Source: Streptomyces flavotricini
GTDB lineage: Bacteria; Actinomycetota; Actinomycetes; Streptomycetales; Streptomycetaceae
DNA: 64,000 bases
Direction: 5' to 3'
Assembly (NCBI RefSeq): GCF_020639365.1
Contig: NZ_JAINUL010000001.1
Location: 8,450,546-8,514,545 of the forward strand
The notes below the pieces were generated by a model. It had not been told where the DNA came from and did not search any database. It was given only the letters and a program-made list of their open reading frames with translations. The position numbers and the translations under genes are program-made. Every line of letters starts with the position of its first letter. Within the stretch, counting starts at the first letter, position 1. This document shows, piece by piece, positions 16,436 to 24,794 of this stretch.

Positions 16436-17561
16436 GAGGTCGTTTTCGTCCGTTGTTTCATCCCGGGATGGTCTGTTTGGTGGGTTTCTTGGGGTCGCGC
16501 CAGGAGATGGTGTTCTCGCTGGTGATGCGGCGGGTCATGAGGTCGGTCATGGCGAGGTGGATGATGGCTTCGGAGCGTCCGGGGAGGGTTTCGTAGTCGC
16601 GGGCCAGGCGGCGGTGGAGCATGAGCCAGCCGTAGGTCCGCTCGACGGCCCACCGCTTCGGTATGGGGGTGAAACCTCTGGTCCCGGGCTTGCGGGCGGT
16701 GATTTCCATGTCGATGCCGAGGGTGGCGGCGTGCTCGACGAGGTGCTGGCGGTAGCCGCCGTCGACCCAGACCTTGCGCAGGCGGGGATGTTCGGCGGCG
16801 ACGCGGTCGATGAGCCGGGTGCCGGCGACGGAGTCCTGCACGCTGGCCGCGGTGACCAGCACGGTGAGGAGGAGGCCGAGTGTGTCGGTGACGATGCTCC
16901 GTTTGCGGCCCGCGATCTTCTTGCTCGCGTCGATGCCCTGGCTGGCAGCGGGAACGCTGGTGGAGGTTTTGACGCTCTGGGCGTCGATCACACACGCCGA
17001 GGGCTCCGCGTCCCGTCCCTCCTTCTCGCGCAGAAGTTGTCGCAGGACTCCGTTGAGCTGGGCGAACACGCCCTCGTCCGCCCACCTGGCGAAGTAGCCG
17101 TAGACGCTCTGGTGCGGCGGGAAGTCGTGCGGGAGGTAGGCCCACTGGCAGCCGGTGCGGTCCACGTAGAGGATCGCGTTCATGATCTCGCGCAGGTCAT
17201 GCCGAGGAGGCCGGCCGAAGTCCAGAGCGCGGCCCCGGCGCTCGAAGCGCCACGCGGACAGCACCGGCTCGATCAACTCCCAGCGCGCATCGGACAGATC
17301 ACTCGGATACGGGCGTCGCGTCGTCATGATTCCTGCGTACCGCCGCGGACCGAGTGCGCCCAGGCGCACAGCCGCGGCACCGGAAGTAAACCGGCCATCT
17401 GACCGGACATCCTGGGATGAGACAGGAACAAGACCCGACCCGCCCCACCCGCCACCTCACCCGGCAAACAGGCACCGACTCCCCCCATGGCCACTACCGC
17501 ACCACGACCGACCACCTCCAGAACCACACCAAAATATTCCTATCCAGGTTAAATCGACCTC
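16436..17561 (-). mobile_element. IS5-family element, copy 1 (complete)
   Basis: The element is bounded by GAGGTCG at 16436 and CGACCTC ending at 17561, with TAA immediately outside both ends (16433-16435 and 17562-17564), consistent with a 3-bp target duplication. Its transposase gene lies on the minus strand. A decayed relative of the same family sits directly against it in the opposite orientation. Confidence 0.75.
16458..17327 (-). CDS. IS5-family transposase
   Basis: The 289-residue protein starts at ATG 17327 (MTTRRPYPSDLSDARWELIE); GTG 17369 would add 14 residues. The N-terminal DUF4096-like domain has ILYVDRTGCQWAYLPHDFPP. The catalytic core has CVIDAQSVKTS (first Asp), KVWVDGGYRQHLVEHA (second Asp) and WAVERTYGWLMLHRRLARDY (Glu). 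No lesion is seen, so this copy may be functional and able to act on the broken copy next to it. Confidence 0.9.
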   Translation of the reverse strand: MTTRRPYPSDLSDARWELIEPVLSAWRFERRGRALDFGRPPRHDLREIMNAILYVDRTGCQWAYLPHDFPPHQSVYGYFARWADEGVFAQLNGVLRQLLREKEGRDAEPSACVIDAQSVKTSTSVPAASQGIDASKKIAGRKRSIVTDTLGLLLTVLVTAASVQDSVAGTRLIDRVAAEHPRLRKVWVDGGYRQHLVEHAATLGIDMEITARKPGTRGFTPIPKRWAVERTYGWLMLHRRLARDYETLPGRSEAIIHLAMTDLMTRRITSENTISWRDPKKPTKQTIPG

Positions 17562-17564
17562 TAA

Positions 17565-18555
17565 GAGGTCGTTTTCATCTCTCTCAAGTCGTTATCGACT
17601 GATTTGAGGATGGCTGGATGGTGGTGCAGGAGAGTCGGCAGGTGTGGCCGCGCCCGATGAGGCCTGAGGGGTGACGAATGAGGCGAGGAGTTGCTCCTGT
17701 CTGTCTCATCCCAGGATGCCCGGCGAGCCATGCCGGGCGCTTCGGTCGTCATCCCGGTGTGCCTGGGCGGACTCGGTCCGGCGCGGTACGCCGGAAGCAT
17801 GGGGAAACGACGTCCGTATCCGAGCGAGCTGTCCGATGCCCGCTGGGAGTTGACTGAGGCGGTGCTGTCCGCGTGGCGTTTCGAGCGCCGTGGCAGGGCT
17901 CTGGACTTCGGCCGGCCTCCACGCCATGACCTGCGCGAGATCATGAACGCGATCCTCTACGTGGACCGCACCGGCTGCCAGTGGGCCTACCTCCCACATG
18001 ACTTCCCGCCGCACCAGAGCGTCAGGACCTCCACCAGCGTTCCCGCCGCCGGCCAGGGCATCGACGCGGGCAAGAAGATCGCGGGCCGCAAACGGAGCAT
18101 CGTCACCGACACGCTCGGCCTCCTCCTCGCGGTGGTGGTCACCGCGGCCAGCGTGCGGGACTCCGCCGCCGGCACCCGGCTCATCGACGCGTCGCCGCTG
18201 AACATCCCGCAATCCGCAAGGTCTGGGTCGACGGCGGCTACCGCCAGCACCTCGTCGAACACGCCGCCACCCTCGGAATCGACATGGAGATCACGGCACG
18301 CAAGCCGGGACAAGGGGGTTCCCCCCACCCCCAAGCGGTGGGCCGTTGAGCGGACCTATGGCTGGCTCATGCTCCACCGCCGCCTGGCCCGCGACTGCGA
18401 AACCCTTCCCACCCGTTCCGCAGCCATCATCCAGCTTGCGATGACCGACCTCATGGCCCGCCGCCTCACCGGCGAGAACACCACCTCCCGGCGCGACCCA
18501 AAGAATCCACCAAAACAGGCCAAAACGGGATGAAACAACAGACCAAAACGACCTC
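17565..18555 (+). mobile_element. IS5-family element, copy 2 (internally deleted)
   Basis: The ends GAGGTCG (17565) and CGACCTC (ending 18555) match those of copy 1. Internal sequence is clearly homologous but diverged, and about 130 bases are missing from the transposase gene. The two elements are divergent and share the TAA between them. Confidence 0.75.
17799..18533 (+). pseudogene. Defective IS5-family transposase
   Basis: The frame from ATG 17799 follows the intact copy through LPHDFPPHQSV and then jumps straight to RTSTSVPAAGQGIDAG. About 45 residues including the first catalytic Asp are lost. In the intact copy both edges of the missing segment carry CAGAGCGTC, so the loss probably came from recombination between short direct repeats. 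Between about 18185 and 18330 the frame is shifted and later restored (the conserved KVWVDGGYRQHL segment is readable only in another frame). It cannot transpose on its own. Confidence 0.85.
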
Positions 18556-18579
18556 TACTAGGACCAGTTCCGGGCACGC

Positions 18580-18815
18580 CTACTTCTGCGCGGCGGGCGG
18601 GGTGAGGCCGCGGTGTTCGACGCTGGTGTGGATGCCGCGGGCGGTGAGGATCTCGGTGAGGGCGCCGTCGGCGACGACGGCGCGGGTGCGTCCTTCGGCG
18701 TCGCCGACGAGGACCCCCACGATCAGGTTCGACTTGGCGTTGTGGTCGAGGAGAGCCTGGGCCTGGTCGGCATTCCGGGACAGCGGGGTGAAGGTGCGGG
18801 GCGACTCCAGACGTG
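18580..18815 (-). pseudogene. C-terminal fragment of an unidentified gene
   Basis: On the minus strand a frame ending at the TAG at 18580-18582 encodes RNADQAQALLDHNAKSNLIV, then GVLVGDAEGRTRAVVADGAL and HTSVEHRGLTPPAAQK. It is alpha/beta-like and clearly protein coding. The 5' part, towards 18890, is in a different frame and lacks a start, so this is a remnant cut by the IS5 elements. The family is not recognised. Confidence 0.4.
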
Positions 18816-18894
18816 CCCGACGGCGTCCTCGTCCGTGCCGTCACGGTCGGCCACGGCCCGTTCGAGGCCACCCGAGGAGCCATGTAAGGAATTA

Positions 18895-18934
18895 TTGACA
18901 CCGTGTACGAATGACTTTACATTCCTCGTGTCAA
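18895..18934 (+). promoter_or_regulatory. Promoter with flanking inverted repeat
   Basis: TTGACA (18895-18900) is followed after 17 bases by TACATT (18918-18923), a good vegetative-type promoter. The -35 box is also half of an inverted repeat, TTGACAC (18895-18901) / GTGTCAA (18928-18934), and CGTGTA / TTTACACG form a second pair around the start region. The repeats straddle the promoter, as an autoregulatory operator for the XRE protein encoded downstream would. Confidence 0.6.
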
Positions 18935-18963
18935 AGTTGTTTTACACGGAAGTGGGTGCGGAC

Positions 18964-19395
18964 GTGGCCTTCGAGGAGAAGCGCGCATGGATCGCGGCGG
19001 TGGTGGCCATCACCGGGTACGCCGTCTACCTGGCCGTCGTACTGGGGCGGGCCGGCGGCGGCGTGCCGCTCGCGGAGGTCGCGTACGCGGCCCCGCTGCT
19101 GTGGACGGTCGGGGGCGCGATCGTCGCCGCCATCGCCCTGAACATCGCCGTCGCGCTGGCCTCGCCCCGCGAGGCGGACGCCAAGGACCAGCGGGACAAG
19201 GAGATCGGCCGCCTCGGCGATCTCGCCGGACAGTCCTTCCTCGTCATCGGCGCCGTGGCCGCACTGGTCCTGTCGATGGCCGAGGCGGACCACTTCTGGA
19301 TCTCCAACGTGATCTACCTGGGGTTCGTCCTGTCGGCGCTGCTCGGTTCCACCGTGAAGCTCGCCGCCTACCGGTGGGGGTTCCAGTCGTGGTGA
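18964..19395 (+). CDS. Four-helix membrane protein paired with an XRE regulator
   Basis: GTG 18964 gives 143 residues. Four hydrophobic segments are evident: IAAVVAITGYAVYLAVVLG, LLWTVGGAIVAAIALNIAVA, SFLVIGAVAALVLS and VIYLGFVLSALLGSTVKLAA. A charged cytoplasmic loop (DAKDQRDKEIGRLGD) lies between helices 2 and 3. This architecture with an overlapping small XRE gene is common in Streptomyces and Bacillus genomes; the biochemical role is unknown. The stop overlaps the next start by four bases. Confidence 0.8.
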   Translation: MAFEEKRAWIAAVVAITGYAVYLAVVLGRAGGGVPLAEVAYAAPLLWTVGGAIVAAIALNIAVALASPREADAKDQRDKEIGRLGDLAGQSFLVIGAVAALVLSMAEADHFWISNVIYLGFVLSALLGSTVKLAAYRWGFQSW

Positions 19396-19649
19396 AGGCG
19401 ACCGGCATCACGAACCGGATCCGGACCCTGCGCTTCGAGCACGCGGAGATGACTCAGGCCGAGCTGGCGGAACGCGTCGGCGTGACCCGGCAGACCGTCA
19501 TCGCCATCGAGAAGGGCCGCTACTCCCCCTCCCTCGAAACGGCGTTCCGAATCGCCCGCGTCTTCACGGTCCCGCTAGAACAGGTCTTCCAGTACATGGA
19601 CGAGCAGTACGACGAACAGCACACGAACGAGGAAGGGACGGCGCCGTGA
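19392..19649 (+). CDS. Small XRE-family (Cro/CI-like) transcriptional regulator
   Basis: The 85-residue protein starts at GTG 19392. Nearly all of it is a helix-turn-helix: NRIRTLRFEHAEMTQAELAE, RVGVTRQTVIAIEKGRYSPS, LETAFRIARVFTVPLEQVFQ. This is the short YozG/YgzD-type regulator usually found beside a small membrane protein. It probably binds the inverted repeat at 18895-18934. GTGA overlaps on both sides make the three-gene set a tightly coupled operon. Confidence 0.9.
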   Translation: MKATGITNRIRTLRFEHAEMTQAELAERVGVTRQTVIAIEKGRYSPSLETAFRIARVFTVPLEQVFQYMDEQYDEQHTNEEGTAP

Positions 19650-20617
19650 AGGCGATCGCGCAGGACACGTACGGCAACAGCGAGGTACTGGGGCTCCGGG
19701 ACGTGCAGACGCCCACCCCGGGTGGTGGCGAGGTGCTGATCGCGGTCCGGGCCGCCGCCCTGGACGCCGGGGTCTGGCACCTCATGACCGGCCGGCCCTA
19801 CCTGGTCCGCCTGATGGGATACGGGCTGCGCAGACCGAAGGTGCCCGTGCGGGGCCGTGAGGTGGCAGGTCGGATCGAGGCTGTCGGCGAGGGGGTGACC
19901 GGCTTCCGGGTGGGGGACGAGGTGTTCGGCGTCTGCGAGGGGTCGTTCGCCGAGTTCGCGACCGCCCGACAGGACAAGATCGCCGCCGTGCCCGCGGGCA
20001 TTCCCCCGGAGCACGCGGCGGCCCTCCCCGTCTCGGGCCTCACCGCGCTCCAGGCCCTGCGCGACGCGGGCCGCGTCCGACCGGGGCAGCGGGTCCTGGT
20101 CATCGGCGCGGCGGGCGGGGTGGGCACGTACGCGGTACAGCTGGCCAAGGCGTACGGCGCGCACGTCACCGGTGTGTGCAGCACCTCGAAGACGGAGCTG
20201 GTGCGCTCGCTCGGCGCGGACGAGGTCGTCGACTACACCCGCGAGGAGTTCGCCGACGGCGTCCGTGCCTACGACCTCATACTCGACACCGCCGGCAACC
20301 GCGCTCTCTCGCACCTGAGACGGGCCTTGACCCCTCGGGGGACGCTCGTCCTCGTCGGCGGTGAGGGTGGCGGTCGCTGGATCGGCACGATGGCCCGGGT
20401 GCTGCGCGCGGCGCTGCTGAACCCGTTCGTGCGGCACACCCTCAAGCCGTTCATGGCCGCGGAGCGCCGGGCCGACCTGGAAGTCCTCGGACGGCACGTC
20501 GAGGCGGGTGAGCTGACGCCGGCCATCCACCGTGTCCGCCCCCTCGCCGAGGCTGCGGCCGCGATCGACGCGATGCACCGGGGCGAGGCCCGGGGCAAGA
20601 CCCTGATCGTTCCCTAG
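19646..20617 (+). CDS. NAD(P)-dependent quinone oxidoreductase-like protein (MDR family, zinc-free)
   Basis: The 323-residue protein starts at GTG 19646, overlapping the XRE stop. It is a medium-chain dehydrogenase/reductase of the quinone-oxidoreductase branch: VRGREVAGRIEAVGEGVTGF in the catalytic domain without zinc-binding cysteines, and the nucleotide site VLVIGAAGGVGTYAVQLAKA with an Ala-rich AAxxGVG turn typical of NADPH users. Its place in an operon with a regulator and membrane protein suggests a detoxification or redox stress role. Confidence 0.9.
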   Translation: MKAIAQDTYGNSEVLGLRDVQTPTPGGGEVLIAVRAAALDAGVWHLMTGRPYLVRLMGYGLRRPKVPVRGREVAGRIEAVGEGVTGFRVGDEVFGVCEGSFAEFATARQDKIAAVPAGIPPEHAAALPVSGLTALQALRDAGRVRPGQRVLVIGAAGGVGTYAVQLAKAYGAHVTGVCSTSKTELVRSLGADEVVDYTREEFADGVRAYDLILDTAGNRALSHLRRALTPRGTLVLVGGEGGGRWIGTMARVLRAALLNPFVRHTLKPFMAAERRADLEVLGRHVEAGELTPAIHRVRPLAEAAAAIDAMHRGEARGKTLIVP

Positions 20618-20635
20618 GCCGGCGCCCGGGCGCGC

Positions 20636-21502
20636 TCAGCGGTGCGCGGCGATGGTCTTGGTGATCCAGCCCTTGTACGCGGGCACGGAGGTCCAGATCC
20701 CGGGACCGCCGGCGCAGTGCGGGTCGGCGGCGTGGTCGCCGTCCCCGGAGGTGGCACCGACGAGCTGCCAGCGGCCGGCGAGGCGCTGGATCTGCGGCCC
20801 TCCGGAGTCGCCGGAGCAGGCCATCGCCCGGGGGGTGCGGGCGGCCGTGCACAGCTCGCTCTTGCCGTTGATCTCGGCGCACTCGCCGGTGGCGATGCTG
20901 CGGGTGTCGAGTTCCTGGAGGCGCTCGGGGAAGACCCACTGCGCGGGGTCCAAGGCGTCGACGACGGTTCCGAAGCCGATGACCCGGGTGGCGGCGCCCA
21001 CCTTCGGCGCGTGGTCGGCCATGGCGACGGGCTTCTGCCGGACGGGGCGGTCGAGCTTCAGCAGGGCGATGTCGGCGGTCGAACGCTCCTCGCCCAGTCC
21101 GTCGTACCCCGGGTGGACCACCTTCTGGACGATCTTGGCGACCGTACCGCCCGAATGCCGTGCGGCGCTGCCGATCCGGACCGTCCCGGTCGGGTGGGTC
21201 GCCCCGACGTCCTGGGCGCAGTGCGCGGCCGTCACCACCCATTGGGGGGCGATCAGCGCGCCGCCGCAGACTCCGTCGAGTGAGGCCGGGCCCTCGTCCA
21301 GCGTCATCGGGATCGAGGCCATGAACGGATACGCCTCGGTGGAGTCCTTCCCGTGGACGATCGCCTGGGCACCGGTGGCGGACGCCACCAGGCACAGGAC
21401 GGCGGCGGCCCCGACCGCCGTGACCCGGGCCGGGAGACGGAGGACCGTCCGGGAGCGGGCGGTCGGACGGTGCGGGCCGGGAGGCGGAGTGGAAACGCTC
21501 AT
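20636..21502 (-). CDS. Secreted trypsin-like serine protease (S1 family)
   Basis: The 288-residue preproprotein starts at ATG 21502 behind GGAAGGAC. A signal peptide (residues about 1-48: basic N-region, VTAVGAAAVLCLVASATGAQA) leads to a mature start IVHGKDSTEAYPF, the IVxG form of S1 proteases. The triad is intact: His in VVTAAHCAQ, Asp in TADIALLKLD, Ser in CSGDSGGPQ. The upstream small gene overlaps its start (ATGA), so the two are co-translated. Confidence 0.93.
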   Translation of the reverse strand: MSVSTPPPGPHRPTARSRTVLRLPARVTAVGAAAVLCLVASATGAQAIVHGKDSTEAYPFMASIPMTLDEGPASLDGVCGGALIAPQWVVTAAHCAQDVGATHPTGTVRIGSAARHSGGTVAKIVQKVVHPGYDGLGEERSTADIALLKLDRPVRQKPVAMADHAPKVGAATRVIGFGTVVDALDPAQWVFPERLQELDTRSIATGECAEINGKSELCTAARTPRAMACSGDSGGPQIQRLAGRWQLVGATSGDGDHAADPHCAGGPGIWTSVPAYKGWITKTIAAHR

Positions 21503-21726
21503 GAGGTTGTCCTTCCCAGCGGCGCTCGGCTGATGCGCGCGGGAAGCGGGAGGCTGCACGGCACGGGAAGGACGCACGGAACGGGGGCGGGCTCGTCGGC
21601 GGGGTCCTGGAGGGGCGTGTTGCGCAGGTCGATCCGGAGGGCCCCGGTCGGGGTGGAGGGGACGCCGTGGTCGAAGCCGAAGGTCTCGATCTGGATCCAG
21701 GACTGTTCGTTGGTGTCGTAGTTCAT
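21499..21726 (-). CDS. Short RapZ C-terminal-domain-like fragment upstream of the protease
   Basis: The 75-residue frame from ATG 21726 contains IQIETFGFDHGVPSTPTGAL followed by RIDLRNTPLQDPADEP. This resembles the beginning of the RapZ/YvcJ C-terminal domain (FGF..G.P..A....DLRN...DP). The rest of that domain is absent and the tail is Pro-rich. It may be a degenerate remnant that now serves mainly to couple translation into the protease gene, or a genuine small protein. Confidence 0.5.
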   Translation of the reverse strand: MNYDTNEQSWIQIETFGFDHGVPSTPTGALRIDLRNTPLQDPADEPAPVPCVLPVPCSLPLPARISRAPLGRTTS

Positions 21727-21861
21727 GGTCGTGGTCCTCTTCGTCGGTGTGCGGGCGGGCGGGTGGGTCAGCGTTCGACCGTGCCAGCGCTTTTCCGGAC
21801 TAAGTGGAGGCGGCCAGAACCGAGGGGACGCAGCCGCGGAGCTGCACGTATCCTCCGAGCC

Positions 21862-22248
21862 GTGACACCGACATACGTGCTGGACGGCAGGCAGATCAGA
21901 ACGCTGGAGGACTTCTGGCGAGTCATCGGCGTAGCGATCAACGGTCCGGGGGGCTACTTCGGTCGAAGCCTCGACGCCTTCGCTGACTGCCTCAGTGGTG
22001 GCTTCGGAGCGCCCGACGACGATGACTACGTGGTTGAGTGGCGCGACCACCAGGTGTCTCGCCAGCATCTCGGCTATCCGGAGACAGCTCGCCAGCTTGA
22101 GATCCGGTTGTCACACTGTCACCCCACGAACCGGCCCTCGGTCAGCGCCGATCTTGCCGCAGCGAGACAAGAGCGCGGGACCACTGTCTTCGATTGGCTG
22201 ATCGAGATTTTCAACGATCGCGCACCTGGCGTTCTGCGACTCCGGTGA
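21862..22248 (+). CDS. Barstar-family ribonuclease inhibitor-like protein
   Basis: The 128-residue protein starts at GTG 21862. The N-terminal half matches the barstar fold: YVLDGRQIRTLEDFWRVIGV followed by GPGGYFGRSLDAFADCLSGG, the conserved Y-G-x-x-L-D-A-x-x-D block that contacts barnase-type nucleases. The C-terminal extension to residue 128 is of unknown role. No cognate ribonuclease gene lies beside it, so it may be an orphan immunity protein. Confidence 0.7.
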   Translation: MTPTYVLDGRQIRTLEDFWRVIGVAINGPGGYFGRSLDAFADCLSGGFGAPDDDDYVVEWRDHQVSRQHLGYPETARQLEIRLSHCHPTNRPSVSADLAAARQERGTTVFDWLIEIFNDRAPGVLRLR

Positions 22249-22547
22249 CTGGTCATAGGGGCGCCTTGTGCAGCACACGGAGCAGGAGCCTCGTCGTGTG
22301 AGAACCGCTTCGGTATGACAGTCGACGAAGTGGTCGAGGCGGCTGAGATACTCGGCCAGACGAACGTCAGCGATTGTGCACGGGACCACGCGATCTTCTC
22401 GCCAACTTGGGAGGTCGAAGTCCACCGTCGCGGGGCCGCTCCTTCTCCGCCTGCCGTCGCCCCCGGCGGCACCACAGTCCTCCGGGAGGCGCTTGGGCCG
22501 GTTTCATCGGCTACGCCGAGATCCGCCAGTGGGGTTTCGTCGCGCCG
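22249..22547. other. Degenerate gene pieces, nothing assignable
   Basis: On the minus strand, 22425 to about 22270 reads DFDLPSWREDRVVPCTIADV and RLAEYLSRLDHFVDCHTEAV, which looks protein coding but has no start or recognisable family. The plus strand has a short AWAGFIGYAEIRQWGFV stretch near 22490. I treat the span as debris. Confidence 0.35.
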
Positions 22548-23813
22548 TCAGGGGGATTCGTGACGGCCGCTGGCTGCGTGGCGGGTGCGCTCGCGGTAGG
22601 CGCGGGAGCGGCACGAGGGTGAGCAGTAGCGGGCCGGACGTCCGTTGACCGGGCCTCCGGGCCGGACCGGCATGGAGCCGCCGCACGCGGGACACCCGGA
22701 TGCGACGGGTGCAGGACTCGGCCCAGCGACCTCCGCGACCTCCACGGGTGTCGCGGACGCTGGCACCCGGTGCTGGGTGAGGCCCTGCCGTTCGGCGATG
22801 ACCCCCGCCTCGAAGCGGCTGTGCGCGCCCAGGCTCTCCAGCAGTTCCGAGACGTGGCGGCGGCAGGTGCGCAGGGAGATGCCGAGGCGGCGGGCGATGG
22901 TGTCGTCTTTGAAGCCCTTGGCGAGCAGGACGAGGATGGACTGCTTCATGGCCTGCGACACGCCGTGCGCGGCCTGGGGGCCGGTGGCGTACGCAGTGGC
23001 GTTGGCCCAGTCCCGTTCGAAGACGTCCAGGAGGTAGCCGAGGAGGTCGGGTTCGCGGATGAGCAGCGCGCCGCCGGAGCGGGCCGGGAGCAGGGCCAGG
23101 GACTGGTCCACGATGATCATCTGGGGCAGGACCTCGGGGAGGGTGCGGATCTCGGCGCCGGCGGCGACCAGTTGCTCGGCGTGGGTACGGGTGGGCTGGT
23201 CGAAGCGGGTGGCGTGCTGGTAGAGGCTGCGCATGCGGATGCCGCGGGCGAGGAGGGCCAGGTCGCGCGGGAGGGCTTCGCGCAGGGCGGCGACGGGGAA
23301 GGAGCCGCCGTGCTTGGAGACCAGGACCTCGCTGTGGCAGGAGTCGATGACCTCGGTGAGCAGGTTGCGGACCGCGAACTTGTCGGGCAGGTGGTCGATG
23401 GTGCCCTGGGGGAAGGCGTGCTGGCGGGCCTGGAGGTAGACGGGCGTCAGGGCGGCGAGGCTGTCCTGCTCTTGCTGGATGCGGCGGCGCTGGGTGCGCA
23501 GGGCCTCCTCCTGGGCGCGTAGCGCGGCGTCGCGGTCGGAGAGCAGCCGGCTCGCGGCGGCCTGCGGGCTGACCGGCTGCCAGCGCACGCCCTGGGTACC
23601 GGCGGTGGGGAGCTCCTGGAGGAGGCAGGCGGCGAGGAGGGAGTCCAGGGCCCGGGCGGCCTCGTGGTCGTCGATGCCGGTCTCCGCCGCGGCCCGGGCC
23701 AGGGTGTCCCGGGTGAGGTGGGCGTGGACGACGGTCCAGCGGTAGAGCAGGACCGCGGCGCCGTCGAGTCCCTGTATTCCCGCCGACTCGCCGTCACCTG
23801 CTGGTACGTCCAC
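22548..23813 (-). CDS. LuxR-type regulator with TrmB-like core and C-terminal zinc finger
   Basis: GTG 23813 follows AGGAGGGG by four bases and gives 421 residues. An N-terminal helical region (residues 1-140) precedes a phospholipase-D-like/TrmB-type middle (VIDSCHSEVLVSKHGG to MIIVDQSLALLPARSGGALL). A LuxR helix-turn-helix follows (ILVLLAKGFKDDTIARRLGI, SLRTCRRHVSELLESLGAHS). A C-terminal zinc-knuckle reads CPACGGSM ... YCSPSCRSRAYRERTR. Such regulators often sit beside small peptide or antibiotic genes, and here two small secreted peptides lie just upstream on the other strand. Target and signal are unknown. Confidence 0.85.
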   Translation of the reverse strand: MDVPAGDGESAGIQGLDGAAVLLYRWTVVHAHLTRDTLARAAAETGIDDHEAARALDSLLAACLLQELPTAGTQGVRWQPVSPQAAASRLLSDRDAALRAQEEALRTQRRRIQQEQDSLAALTPVYLQARQHAFPQGTIDHLPDKFAVRNLLTEVIDSCHSEVLVSKHGGSFPVAALREALPRDLALLARGIRMRSLYQHATRFDQPTRTHAEQLVAAGAEIRTLPEVLPQMIIVDQSLALLPARSGGALLIREPDLLGYLLDVFERDWANATAYATGPQAAHGVSQAMKQSILVLLAKGFKDDTIARRLGISLRTCRRHVSELLESLGAHSRFEAGVIAERQGLTQHRVPASATPVEVAEVAGPSPAPVASGCPACGGSMPVRPGGPVNGRPARYCSPSCRSRAYRERTRHAASGRHESP

Positions 23814-23983
23814 GGAACCCCTCCTAAAAGTGCATGGCACACAGATGATGCCCGGCAGGGCTGCCGCCGCGGGCGCCGGGTTGGCACAGTGGTGATCACA
23901 GTCGGCCGGAACGGGCGGCGGTGCACACAGGACCACACACCGGCGGAGTGACCGCCGCCGGGTGACAGCAGGAGTTGACGCAC

Positions 23984-24202
23984 ATGCGGGGAAACACGCG
24001 CCGGGCCATGGTGGCCTTCGTACTGGCCACGGGCATCACGACGGGCGGCCTCGCCGCCTCCGCCGTCGCCGCCGCTTCGGAGCTGCCCGGCACCGGGCAC
24101 CGGGTCGGCGTCGGCGTGGAGATCCCGGGGCTCGACCCCGGCAAGGACTGCATCGTGACGACCGCGTGGGGCGATACCACCTGCCCGGCCCGGCAGTACT
24201 AG
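23984..24202 (+). CDS. Small secreted peptide with two cysteines
   Basis: The 72-residue protein starts at ATG 23984 (GGAG at 23971). A signal peptide (RRAMVAFVLATGITTGGLAA, cleavage near ASAVAAA) leaves a mature peptide of about 40 residues: a Gly/Val-rich segment (GTGHRVGVGVEIPGLDPGKD) and CIVTTAWGDTTCPARQY with two Cys that could form one disulfide. No family is recognised. It is divergent from the LuxR-type regulator, which may control it. Confidence 0.65.
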   Translation: MRGNTRRAMVAFVLATGITTGGLAASAVAAASELPGTGHRVGVGVEIPGLDPGKDCIVTTAWGDTTCPARQY

Positions 24203-24400
24203 ACCTCCCGGAGGAACGGGAGAGGGGGCGGCGGGTTCCATCCGCCGTCGGTTGGGTGGTCGTGGGCCCTTTCCCGATTGAGCAGTAGGCGCGGAGCGAC
24301 ACGGTACGCGCGGCACATACGGCAAGCGCGGCAGGCGCAGCTCACCGGGCACGTGGCACACAGGCCTGACGCAGCGGCCTGACACACGCGCGAACACAGC

Positions 24401-24443
24401 GCCTGGCCACCGCCGTCGACCGGCGGTGGCCAGGCGCGCCCTT
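24401..24443 (+). terminator. Strong hairpin terminator
   Basis: A perfect 15-bp stem (24401-24415 with 24421-24435) with a five-base loop is followed by GCGCCCTTTT. It would end transcription from the peptide gene at 23984 and separates it from the next peptide gene, whose start lies 39 bases downstream; it could also act as an attenuator. Confidence 0.8.
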
Positions 24444-24473
24444 TTCACACCCCTCACCGAAGGCTCAACCACC

Positions 24474-24692
24474 ATGAAAGCACCCAAGCGGGATAAGTCG
24501 TCACGGTGCCGGACGACCGTCGCGGCGAGCCTGGCCCTGGCCGGTACCCTGCTCGCCGTCCCGTACATAGCCCAGGCCGCCACCGCCGACGAACCGGTCT
24601 CCGGACCGGTCCAGGCGCCCCCCTCCGAACTGGGCTGGCCGAACATCGGGGGCTCCTGGACCGCGTGGCAAGTGGCGCCGAACGGGGGCTGA
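24474..24692 (+). CDS. Second small secreted peptide
   Basis: The 72-residue protein starts at ATG 24474. The basic N-terminus and hydrophobic core (TTVAASLALAGTLLAVPYIA) end at an AQA-A cleavage site. The mature part is about 35 residues, Pro/Gly/Trp-rich: PSELGWPNIGGSWTAWQVAP, ending NGG. It has the same length and layout as the peptide at 23984 but no cysteine. The role is unknown; the position near a LuxR-type regulator suggests a regulated signalling or structural peptide. Confidence 0.6.
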   Translation: MKAPKRDKSSRCRTTVAASLALAGTLLAVPYIAQAATADEPVSGPVQAPPSELGWPNIGGSWTAWQVAPNGG

Positions 24693-24794
24693 GTCCCGGC
24701 TCGGGGGTCCGGCAGGGAGCGCGCCCCGCGTGACCAGCATGGTGTCCGTCCCTTGCACGTGGAACTTCACCCGCCAGCCCGCCATTCGTAGGCG

